This document shows, piece after piece, positions 1-5,013 of a stretch of DNA of 6,172 nt. Location: NCBI GenBank assembly GCA_949298665.1, contig CASFXO010000113.1:1-6172 (forward strand), in the 5' to 3' direction. The notes beneath the pieces were generated by a model. That model saw only the letters and a list, made by a program, of their open reading frames with translations. It ran no database searches and was not told the DNA's origin. The position numbers and the translations under genes are program-made. The stretch is from an uncultured Lentisphaeria bacterium. Lineage in GTDB: Bacteria > Verrucomicrobiota > Lentisphaeria > Victivallales > Victivallaceae. The number at the start of each line of letters is the position of its first letter. Position 1 is the first letter of the stretch.

Positions 1-48
1 CGCCGGAACATGCCATATCCGAAATTTTCAGGGAACTGGAAACGATGA
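1..48 (+). CDS. possible C-terminal end of an upstream gene (partial)
   Basis: Reading from base 1 in frame 1, the frame is open for 15 codons and stops at a TGA at 46-48, giving the tail RRNMPYPKFSGNWKR. Its stop overlaps the ATG of the next gene as ATGA, a common arrangement between translationally coupled genes of one operon. This is the main reason to think this frame, and not frame 3 (also open to the window edge), is the real upstream gene. Fifteen residues are too few to identify a family, and the third-position composition is not decisive. Confidence 0.35.
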   Translation, partial: RRNMPYPKFSGNWKR

Positions 49-359
49 ACCACACCCTGCTTGCCCGCGCCGCCGCCGGTGCCGTCCGTCTGTGGTTTGA
101 CCGCTGTCCTTTTGATCGGGTCATGCTGGCACGGATTCTTCGACTGCTCTTTGACGCCGGAACCACTCCGGAAATTCTGCTGACCTGGGAGGACGTGGTC
201 TGGGACGCGGCGAATTTTCGCCGGTTCCGGTGCCGTGCCGCCCGCCTGACTGCCGACGCCCTGGCCTGCGGTGCGGCGCAATGGGAGGAATTCCGCCGGG
301 GCCGCCTCGAACCGGCCCGGGTGTTGGAGATTTTTCCTTATGATCCGGAAACTGTATGA
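45..359 (+). CDS. hypothetical protein, 104 aa, coupled to the downstream DNA glycosylase
   Basis: I do not recognise this protein. It is 104 residues long, rich in Arg, Ala and Leu, with four Trp, no signal peptide and no membrane segment. The N-terminal half (roughly residues 5-45) looks alpha-helical and amphipathic, and an Arg/Ala-rich helical stretch lies around residues 58-90. Codons have strongly GC-rich third positions like the neighbouring real genes, which supports coding. The start at 45 is favoured by GGGA at 31-34 (10-base spacing) and the ATGA overlap with the preceding frame, but this frame is also open back to the window edge, so it could instead be the C-terminal part of a longer protein. 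It overlaps the glycosylase start by 20 bases (340-359), so the two are probably co-translated. Confidence 0.65.
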   Translation: MNHTLLARAAAGAVRLWFDRCPFDRVMLARILRLLFDAGTTPEILLTWEDVVWDAANFRRFRCRAARLTADALACGAAQWEEFRRGRLEPARVLEIFPYDPETV

Positions 360-978
360 CTTTCTCTTCGCCCGTTACGGCGCCCAGCATTGGTGGCCGT
401 GCCGGAGCGGCCGTCCCTGGGAAATCATCGTCGGCGCCATCTTAACCCAGAACTGCGCATGGCACAATGTGGAGCAGGCGTTGAACCAACTGGAAGCAGC
501 CGGGCTGGACACGCCGGAGGCGGTCTTGAGCGCCGATCAGGAATCTTTGGAACTGGCGATCCGGCCGGCCGGATTTTTCCGGCAGAAGAGCGGTTATCTG
601 CGGGATGCCGCCGCGTTTTTCCCCGCCTGCGGGGAAGACTTGCGCCGCCCCTCGACGCCGGAAGACTTACGCCGGAAACGGGAACGGCTGCTGTCACGCC
701 GGGGCATCGGGCGGGAAACGGCCGATTCCATTCTGCTCTATGCCTTCCATCAGCCGATTTTCGTCATAGACGCCTATACCCGCCGGGTGGCGGCACGGCA
801 TCTGGGCTGGGACGGTAACCTGCCCTATGACGAATTACAGGCGCGATTCACCCGGGCGCTTCCCCGCGACGTCCGAATCTTCAACGAATACCATGCGCTC
901 CTGGTACGACACTGTAAGGAGTCCTGCCGAAAATCCGGCTGCGGTCCCCTCTGCCACGTCTGGGATCAGGGCGTCTGA
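340..978 (+). CDS. endonuclease III-like / MagIII-like DNA glycosylase
   Basis: Helix-hairpin-helix (HhH-GPD) base-excision-repair protein of 212 residues, presumably a cytoplasmic N-glycosylase that removes damaged bases. The N-terminal segment with WWPC (18-21) and GAILTQNCAW (32-41) is typical of the endonuclease III-domain subgroup that includes archaeal homologues and Helicobacter MagIII (3-methyladenine glycosylase). The HhH is RRGIGRETAD (120-129), and the catalytic Asp is D144 in VIDAYTRR. The Lys that gives classical Nth its AP-lyase activity (GxGRKTA) is replaced by Glu126, so a monofunctional glycosylase is expected. The C-terminus has cysteines at 192, 196, 201 and 205, unlike the canonical C-x6-C-x2-C-x5-C iron-sulfur loop. 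The start at 340 is chosen over the in-frame ATG at 271 because GGAG at 326-329 is ideally placed (10 bases) and similarity begins there. Substrate unknown. Confidence 0.92.
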   Translation: MIRKLYDFLFARYGAQHWWPCRSGRPWEIIVGAILTQNCAWHNVEQALNQLEAAGLDTPEAVLSADQESLELAIRPAGFFRQKSGYLRDAAAFFPACGEDLRRPSTPEDLRRKRERLLSRRGIGRETADSILLYAFHQPIFVIDAYTRRVAARHLGWDGNLPYDELQARFTRALPRDVRIFNEYHALLVRHCKESCRKSGCGPLCHVWDQGV

Positions 979-1979
979 GCGTCCTGCCGTGCAATGCCGA
1001 CGCCGATGTTGCAGCCGTTGGTGCGTTCGGCATTGCCGGGCTGGTGGTTGAATTTATAAATTCCGTCAACTTTCTTCCCATCCAGCGTCGGCTCCCGGGA
1101 GAGCAGCGTCGTCGAACCGCCGCCGTCCATATTCAAACCGTCCCGCGCTCCGAGATAGCGCAGAAATTCAGCGAGTTCCCGGTGCGTGCACCCCATGCTG
1201 AAATGCTTCTGCCGCCCATCCACCACCAGAATGTACCAGTAACGCCCGTCTTCGGACAACCCGAAACCGGTCCGCGGCGCCAGCGATTTTCCGGCGGCAT
1301 ATGCCGGTGAAACCCGGCCGTCCTCCAACACGAAGAAAAACGCCCCGACCGCGTGCCGAATCCCGGTCAGATCCTCTCCGGCCTCCATTTTCCGGAATTC
1401 CACCCGACCGTCGTCTCTGACGATCATGGCGGGCCGCCCGTCCGACGGACAAACCTCCACCCCGTCCGCCATCACCAGCCCCATCCGGTCGGCATAACGG
1501 TGAGTGAACGGTTTCTGCCACGGCTTCCACGGCGAAGCGTTCACCGCCAGCAACAGCCCCCCCGGCACTTCTCCCCGGTCCGCCGCCCCCATGCGGGACA
1601 GAAAACTCCGGGTGGTTTCACGCCTGGTCCGCACCCGGTAATCCGCACAGTCGGGCATGACGCTGCCCCATTCGGCATCATCGGCGCGACCGGTCACCTT
1701 GAAAAACAATCCCGGCGTGGTCAGATCGACCCGCACCGCATGCATCCGTATCGGCCGGGGAACCGTCCACGCCCATTGGCGATAACGCATGCCCGGATGA
1801 ATCTCTTCGGCCTCGTTCCAGTCAAAAAGATTCCGCGCTTGAATCACCGCGGCCAGATCAGCCTGTCGCGACGCTCCCGGTTCCGCCGCTCCGATGAGCG
1901 GCGTCGCCACCGCAATGATTCCCGCCAGCAGCAGCCCGTACCACCGCCTGAATTCCTTGCTTCCCATCATCTGTCCCAT
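966..1979 (-). CDS. exported phosphodiester glycosidase-family protein (NAGPA/DUF2233 domain)
   Basis: 337-residue protein of the NAGPA family, named for mammalian N-acetylglucosamine-1-phosphodiester alpha-N-acetylglucosaminidase; bacterial members act on sugar-phosphodiester or related glycan bonds, mostly with unknown substrates. The signature is visible: PRTGFG followed by VVDGRQ, then GLNMDGGGST at 281-290 (Asp285 in the family's most conserved motif), and a closing ERTNGCNIGVGI segment. The N-terminus is a Sec-type signal peptide: K8, R11 and R12, a hydrophobic core at about 15-30, and a likely cut near Ala31/Ala32, so the enzyme acts outside the cytoplasm. It begins 59 bases after the rplQ-side terminator; no clear promoter of its own is seen, so expression may use terminator read-through or a promoter I cannot recognise. 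Its stop overlaps the convergent glycosylase gene by 13 bases. Confidence 0.95.
   Translation of the reverse strand: MGQMMGSKEFRRWYGLLLAGIIAVATPLIGAAEPGASRQADLAAVIQARNLFDWNEAEEIHPGMRYRQWAWTVPRPIRMHAVRVDLTTPGLFFKVTGRADDAEWGSVMPDCADYRVRTRRETTRSFLSRMGAADRGEVPGGLLLAVNASPWKPWQKPFTHRYADRMGLVMADGVEVCPSDGRPAMIVRDDGRVEFRKMEAGEDLTGIRHAVGAFFFVLEDGRVSPAYAAGKSLAPRTGFGLSEDGRYWYILVVDGRQKHFSMGCTHRELAEFLRYLGARDGLNMDGGGSTTLLSREPTLDGKKVDGIYKFNHQPGNAERTNGCNIGVGIARQDAQTP
991..1036. repeat. perfect 10-bp inverted repeat at the convergent gene ends
   Basis: GCAATGCCGA at 991-1000 is the exact reverse complement of TCGGCATTGC at 1027-1036, with a 26-base loop in which CGC (1001-1003) and GCG (1023-1025) can add three more pairs past a one-base bulge. 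It lies inside the last codons of the glycosidase gene and just downstream of the glycosylase stop at 978. No run of T follows on either strand, so it is not a canonical intrinsic terminator, but it is the only strong structure at this convergent junction and could limit read-through or protect 3' ends. Confidence 0.5.
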
Positions 1980-1988
1980 GGCCTTTTT

Positions 1989-1995
1989 CTCCCCC
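1989..1995 (-). promoter_or_regulatory. ribosome binding site fixing the glycosidase start
   Basis: On the minus strand this reads GGGGGAG, nine bases before the ATG at 1979. It selects that codon over the in-frame ATGs at 1970 and 1967 and over the longer open frame, which extends upstream through the terminator. Confidence 0.7.
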
Positions 1996-2037
1996 TGCTT
2001 TTCGGACGCTTTCGTGCCGGTCACCCTCCCGCTCGAC

Positions 2038-2069
2038 AAAAAAAGCGGAACGGATCTCTCCGTCCCGCT
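2038..2069 (-). terminator. intrinsic terminator of the rpmJ-rplQ operon
   Basis: On the minus strand a 10-bp stem pairs AGCGGGACGG (2069-2060) with CCGTTCCGCT (2053-2044), including one G-U pair. The loop is six bases, and a T run at 2043-2038 follows directly. It sits 25 bases after the rplQ stop codon, a textbook Rho-independent terminator separating the ribosomal operon from the glycosidase gene. Confidence 0.92.
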
Positions 2070-2094
2070 CTTTCGGCACGTCAAAACGTTTCTC

Positions 2095-2496
2095 TTACTC
2101 CGCCTTGGCTTCAGCCGGGGTCGCCTTTGCCGCGGCTTCGGCGCCTTCCACCAGCTGCAGCAGACAGACTTCCGCACCGTCGCCGATCCGCTGTCCCAGC
2201 TTGTAAATCCGGGTGTAGCCACCGGCGCGTCCGGCATAACGCGGAGCAATTTCACCGAACAGCATCTTGACGGCATCCTTGTTGCGGAGCCGGGCCGCGG
2301 CCAGACGCCGGCGATGCAGGTCTCCCTGTTTCCCGAGAGTAATCAGCTTTTCCGCAAAACGGCGGGCCTCCTTGGCCTTCACCAGCGTAGTCTTGATCTG
2401 GCCGTTGAGGAACAGGCTGCTCACCATGTTCGCCAGCATGCTGCGGCGGTGAGCGCCGGAACGCCCGACTTTGAAAGTATGTACCCGATGACGCAT
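2095..2496 (-). CDS. rplQ: 50S ribosomal protein L17
   Basis: L17, a large-subunit protein near the peptide exit tunnel. The N-terminus MRHRVHTFKVGRSGAHRRSM and the following LANMVSSLFLNGQIKTTLVK-type segment are characteristic; GGYTRIYKLGQRIGDGAEV near residue 95-110 matches the conserved C-terminal part. At 133 residues it is slightly longer than the 116-127 usual, because of an Ala/Glu/Lys-rich tail after about residue 118 (AAAKATPAEAKAE). The ATG directly follows the rpoA stop (TAAATG, no gap), and its ribosome binding site GAGGAG lies within the last rpoA codons, so translation is very probably coupled to rpoA. Last gene of the operon, followed by the terminator at 2038-2069. Confidence 0.97.
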   Translation of the reverse strand: MRHRVHTFKVGRSGAHRRSMLANMVSSLFLNGQIKTTLVKAKEARRFAEKLITLGKQGDLHRRRLAAARLRNKDAVKMLFGEIAPRYAGRAGGYTRIYKLGQRIGDGAEVCLLQLVEGAEAAAKATPAEAKAE

Positions 2497-3519
2497 TTAT
2501 TTAGTCTCCTCATTCTCGGCGCGCACCCGCTGCGATTCGGCTTCGAGCGCAGTCATCACCGGCTCGGAGTAGGGCATGCCCAGGATCAGACCGAGTTTCT
2601 CGATTTTCTCTTTGATTTCATCCAGCGACTTCTTGCCGAAATTGCGGTATTTGAGCATGCGCTGTTCGGTCTTGGTGCAGAGTTCGCCGATCAGGCGGAT
2701 ATCCGCACTGTTCAGGCAGTTCATCGCCCGCACCGAAAGATCCAGAACATCCACGTCCTGCGACAGCTGTTTGAAAAGTTTCAACTCCTCTTCATTCATC
2801 ATGGACATGACGTCTTTTTCGGCAACCTGCCCACCGAGGAACGGCTGCAGATGATCCCGGAGAATCCGGGCGGCCGCTTCCAGTGCATCCTGCGGTTTGA
2901 TACGGCCGTCGGTCCAGATTTCCAGCTCCAGACTGTCCATTTCCGTTTCTTCGCCGACGCGGGCGGCACCGACCTGATAGTTCACCCGGGTGACCGGACT
3001 GAAGAGACAGTCCACCGGAATCGTCCCGATCGCACGCTGCACGGTGCTTTTCTCCGCGGGAAGATAGCCTTTGCCGCGAATGACTTCGATTTCAGCCCGG
3101 AAAGGAACGGACTTGTCCAGCGTACAAATGATCTGCTCCGGATTAAGCACTTCGACGGTGCTGTCACAGATGATGTCGGCGGCCGTGACCGGACCGGCCT
3201 TGTCCTTGCGGATTTCCAGCGTCTTGACCGAATCACTGTGCAGATTAAGCCGGACGCACTTGAGATTCAGCACGATCTCGGTCACATCCTCCACCACATT
3301 CTCGAGTTCGTCAAACTCATGACTGGCCCCGTCAATCCGCACAGCGGAAATGGCGGCGCCTTCCAGCGAGGAAAGCAGAACCCGGCGCAGCGAATTCCCC
3401 AGAGTATGCCCGAAACCGCTCTGAAACGGAGCGGCGATGAATTTGGCATAAGTGGCGGTAGCCGTACTTTCGTCCACCGCCAGTGCCTTGGGCATCGGGA
3501 AACCGATTGCAGCAGTCAT
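2497..3519 (-). CDS. rpoA: DNA-directed RNA polymerase subunit alpha
   Basis: Alpha subunit, 340 residues, whose dimer nucleates assembly of RNA polymerase (alpha2, then beta and beta'). The N-terminal domain has the dimerisation motif GFGHTLGNSLRRVLLSSLEG at 35-54, including Arg45, the position known to matter for assembly in E. coli. The C-terminal domain starts near residue 250 after a linker containing an acidic EKDVMSMMNEEE stretch. It holds VRAMNCLNSADI, with Arg264 and Asn267 matching the E. coli UP-element-binding residues R265 and N268, and the HhH-like NFGKKSLDEIKEK. Length is close to the usual 310-340. The start is set by GGAGG at 3531-3527, seven bases before the ATG. A 108-base gap separates it from rpsK, where many bacteria carry rpsD. 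Confidence 0.98.
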   Translation of the reverse strand: MTAAIGFPMPKALAVDESTATATYAKFIAAPFQSGFGHTLGNSLRRVLLSSLEGAAISAVRIDGASHEFDELENVVEDVTEIVLNLKCVRLNLHSDSVKTLEIRKDKAGPVTAADIICDSTVEVLNPEQIICTLDKSVPFRAEIEVIRGKGYLPAEKSTVQRAIGTIPVDCLFSPVTRVNYQVGAARVGEETEMDSLELEIWTDGRIKPQDALEAAARILRDHLQPFLGGQVAEKDVMSMMNEEELKLFKQLSQDVDVLDLSVRAMNCLNSADIRLIGELCTKTEQRMLKYRNFGKKSLDEIKEKIEKLGLILGMPYSEPVMTALEAESQRVRAENEETK

Positions 3520-3574
3520 AATTCTTCCTCCAAAATTTTATTATGCCTTACAGCATTGAACTTCTACGATTGCC

Positions 3575-3601
3575 GGACCGTCCGCCTCCAGGCAACGGCC
3601 C
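3575..3601 (-). promoter_or_regulatory. hairpin in the rpsK-rpoA gap
   Basis: In the 108-base gap (3520-3627) the minus-strand transcript can fold GGGCCGT (3601-3595) with ACGGTCC (3581-3575), then TGCC (3594-3591) with GGCG (3586-3583) past one bulged G, closed by a TGGA loop: about 11 pairs, two of them G-U. A competing pairing joins GTTGCC (3596-3591) to GGCAAT (3574-3569) and excludes the first. No T run follows, so it is not an intrinsic terminator. Further down, CATAAT (about 3545-3540) resembles a -10 box, but no -35 accompanies it. Possible roles are mRNA processing, control of rpoA relative to the ribosomal proteins, or protein binding; none is shown. Confidence 0.45.
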
Positions 3602-3627
3602 GCATGCTTCCATTCCCGGAAGAGGAA

Positions 3628-4074
3628 TCAGACACGCCGACGTTTCGGCGGACGGCAGCCATTGTGCGGAACCGGTGTAATATCCTTGATCGCATTGACT
3701 TCCATCCCGGCGGCGACAATGCCGCGCACGGCGGATTCACGACCGGCGCCCGGTCCCTTGATCCGCACTTCAACTTCTTTCATGCCGAGCAACTGCGCTT
3801 TCTTGGCGGCATCGCCGGCGATCACCTGAGCGGCATACGCGGTGCTCTTGCGGGACCCCTTGAAACCATTCTTCCCGCCGGTCGACCAGCACAGCACGTT
3901 GCCGTGCAAATCGGTAAAGGTAACCTTGGTGTTGTTGAACGTCGCCAGCACATAGGCGATGCCGGAGGGCACATAGCGGCCGCTCTTGCCGCGTTGTTTC
4001 ACTTCCTTGGCCGCGGGGGCGGCAGTCGCCGGAGCTTCGGCGCCGTCAATATTCACTACCTGATCTTCAGCCAT
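3628..4074 (-). CDS. rpsK: 30S ribosomal protein S11
   Basis: S11 of the small-subunit platform, contacting 16S rRNA near the mRNA exit path. Recognised from ATFNNTKVTFTD, WSTGGKNGFKGSRKST, the KGPGAGRES turn and the C-terminal DITPVPHNGCRPPKRRRV. With the ATG at 4074 it has 148 residues against about 129 usual; the extra is an N-terminal extension (residues 1-22) rich in Ala, Pro, Asp and Glu, unlike the basic N-terminus of most S11 proteins. The start is not fully certain: AGGG sits only four bases before this ATG and AGGA about eleven before it. An in-frame ATG at 4104 has no ribosome binding site, and an in-frame TTG at 4125 has GGGAG nine bases upstream but would add 17 residues with atypical codons. 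Confidence 0.96.
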   Translation of the reverse strand: MAEDQVVNIDGAEAPATAAPAAKEVKQRGKSGRYVPSGIAYVLATFNNTKVTFTDLHGNVLCWSTGGKNGFKGSRKSTAYAAQVIAGDAAKKAQLLGMKEVEVRIKGPGAGRESAVRGIVAAGMEVNAIKDITPVPHNGCRPPKRRRV

Positions 4075-4114
4075 AATTCCCTGTTTCCTACGTAAAATCT
4101 CCATTGGGTCATTC

Positions 4115-4138
4115 GGAGACGCCAAACAGCGGCGCTCC
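4115..4138 (-). promoter_or_regulatory. hairpin in the rpsM-rpsK gap
   Basis: The 85-base gap between rpsM and rpsK (4075-4159) can form an 8-bp hairpin on the minus-strand transcript: GGAGCGCC (4138-4131) with GGCG (4123-4120) and CTCC (4118-4115), one bulged T, and a seven-base loop. No T tract follows, so termination is unlikely. It lies 41 bases before the rpsK ATG and covers the GGGAG that could serve the alternative TTG start at 4125. Confidence 0.4.
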
Positions 4139-4159
4139 CGAAAGACCGATCCTCAAAGA

Positions 4160-4558
4160 TCAGCCTTTCGCCGCCAGACGACGCTGTGTCTTGTCGCGGA
4201 TAGCGCCGATCGTCACCTTCTTGCCCTTGCGGGTACGGGCGTTGGTTTTGGTCCGCTGACCGTGGCACGGCAGGTTGCGACGATTGCGGATTCCCCGGTA
4301 GCAGTTGATCTGCTGCAGCCGGCGGATGTCCGCGGCCACCACGCGACGCAGATCGCCTTCCACCATCATTTCATTCTGGAGAAGGCTGTTGATCGCGGCG
4401 ATCTGTTCGCCGGAAAGATCCTTCGCCTTGATTTCGCGGGGAATATTCAATTTTTCGATGATTTCCAGGGCTTTCGCCGGCCCCACACCGTAGATGTAGC
4501 GCAGCGAAAATTCAATGCGCTTGTTTCCCGGAATATCGACACCAATGATTCTCGGCAT
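4160..4558 (-). CDS. rpsM: 30S ribosomal protein S13
   Basis: S13 of the small-subunit head, contacting the P-site tRNA and, through bridges to L5, the large subunit. MPRIIGVDIPGNKRIEFSL, the YIYGVGPAKA helix-two-turn-helix region, YRGIRNRRNLPCHGQRTKTN and ARTRKGKK are all family hallmarks. It has 132 residues, somewhat longer than the usual 118-126, owing to a C-terminal tail (about residues 118-132) ending RRLAAKG. The ATG at 4558 has AAGGAT eight bases upstream (4572-4567). It follows rpmJ by 35 bases and is the second gene of the operon. Confidence 0.98.
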   Translation of the reverse strand: MPRIIGVDIPGNKRIEFSLRYIYGVGPAKALEIIEKLNIPREIKAKDLSGEQIAAINSLLQNEMMVEGDLRRVVAADIRRLQQINCYRGIRNRRNLPCHGQRTKTNARTRKGKKVTIGAIRDKTQRRLAAKG

Positions 4559-4593
4559 ACTCTTCGATCCTTGCTTTTTACCGGTTGCGGGGC

Positions 4594-4710
4594 TCAGCCC
4601 TGTCTCTGTTTGTGGCGGGAGTTGCGGGAGCAGATGACCCGGATCACGCCATTACGCTTGACGATCTGGCAGAACTCGCATCTGCGTTTGACCGATGCTC
4701 TCACTTTCAT
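4594..4710 (-). CDS. rpmJ: 50S ribosomal protein L36
   Basis: 38-residue L36, the smallest large-subunit protein. It begins MKVRASVKRRCEFC and ends SRNSRHKQRQG. Zinc ligands are present at Cys11, Cys14, Cys27 and His33 (C-x2-C-x12-C-x5-H), so this is the zinc-binding (C+) form and not the zinc-free paralogue. The ribosome binding site GAGGT (4721-4717) is six bases before the ATG. It is the first gene of the operon, with no infA, map, adk or secY directly upstream; instead there is a long leader and a divergent hydrolase gene. Confidence 0.97.
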   Translation of the reverse strand: MKVRASVKRRCEFCQIVKRNGVIRVICSRNSRHKQRQG

Positions 4711-4885
4711 TTTCCGACCTCATGAAATTTGCGTTTATGCATCCAAAAACAAAATAAAAACCGAGCGTCTTCCGTGCTTTCGCATCAAACGCGAATACTC
4801 CGGACCACGCTAAGCTTTTTCTGGTCGGCCCCCTGTTTCACGAGCGGTGGAATAGCGATATGAAACACGAAACCGGTTTTCCGTG
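4711..4885 (-). promoter_or_regulatory. structured 5' leader of the rpmJ operon
   Basis: This is the non-coding stretch between the candidate promoter and rpmJ, about 175 bases if transcription starts near 4885. Three successive hairpins can form on the minus-strand RNA. The first pairs TGTTTCA (4867-4861) with TGAAACA (4840-4834), with a 20-base loop. The second pairs CCGACCA (4828-4822) with TGGTC plus GG (4807-4803, 4801-4800), past one bulge. The third pairs TTCGC (4795-4791) with GCGAA (4783-4779), with a 7-base loop. A T-rich stretch (4760-4741) comes before the ribosome binding site. This resembles an autoregulatory ribosomal-protein leader or attenuator in outline, but no known class is recognised. 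Confidence 0.45.
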
Positions 4886-4891
4886 ATTTAT

Positions 4892-4919
4892 AAGATAACC
4901 GGAGTTTTGTTTTTTTCAA
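4892..4919 (-). promoter_or_regulatory. candidate sigma-70-type promoter for the rpmJ operon
   Basis: On the minus strand TTGAAA (4919-4914, 5 of 6 match to the -35 consensus) is followed after 16 bases by TATCTT (4897-4892, 4 of 6 match to the -10). The surroundings are unusually AT-rich for this window. An 8-bp palindrome AACCGGTT (4871-4878) lies just inside the expected transcript start, and a second AACCGG copy (4897-4902) overlaps the upstream edge of the -10, so an operator is conceivable. The rest of the intergenic region to 5013 holds a pyrimidine-rich tract (about 4901-4945) and no convincing promoter for the divergent hydrolase gene. Confidence 0.45.
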
Positions 4920-5013
4920 GTTTTTTTCATCTTTTTCCGGAAATCATTGGACTTTTCCGCCCCCATGCCGCACATTACCGTGAAATTCAAAAAAGAGGAA
5001 GCGAGGATATACG

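Noticed and set aside
1353..2270. 305-codon open frame on the plus strand opposite the glycosidase gene
   Set aside because: The composition is Arg/Pro/His-rich and typical of a shadow frame. It crosses the operon terminator and has no similarity I recognise.
1980..2276. N-terminal extension of the glycosidase into rplQ
   Set aside because: The frame is open, but it would cross the terminator and the rplQ coding region. A good ribosome binding site and a signal peptide place the start at 1979.
3540..3545. CATAAT as a -10 box for an internal rpoA promoter
   Set aside because: No matching -35 hexamer at 16-18 bases and no extended -10; a single hexamer in an AT-rich patch is weak evidence.
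1894..4095. 733-codon open frame on the plus strand across rplQ, rpoA and rpsK
   Set aside because: It is exactly antisense to three unmistakable conserved genes. Long antisense frames are expected from GC-rich third positions, and the translation has low-complexity His/Arg-rich composition with no recognised domain.
4735..4788. 16-codon leader peptide on the minus strand in the rpmJ leader (starts MRKHGRRS)
   Set aside because: It has no ribosome binding site and no run of regulatory codons, and it is short enough to occur by chance.
4946..4980. TTGGAC as a -35 box for the SGNH hydrolase
   Set aside because: The best hexamer at a suitable distance (CACATT) matches the -10 consensus at only three positions, so the promoter cannot be supported.
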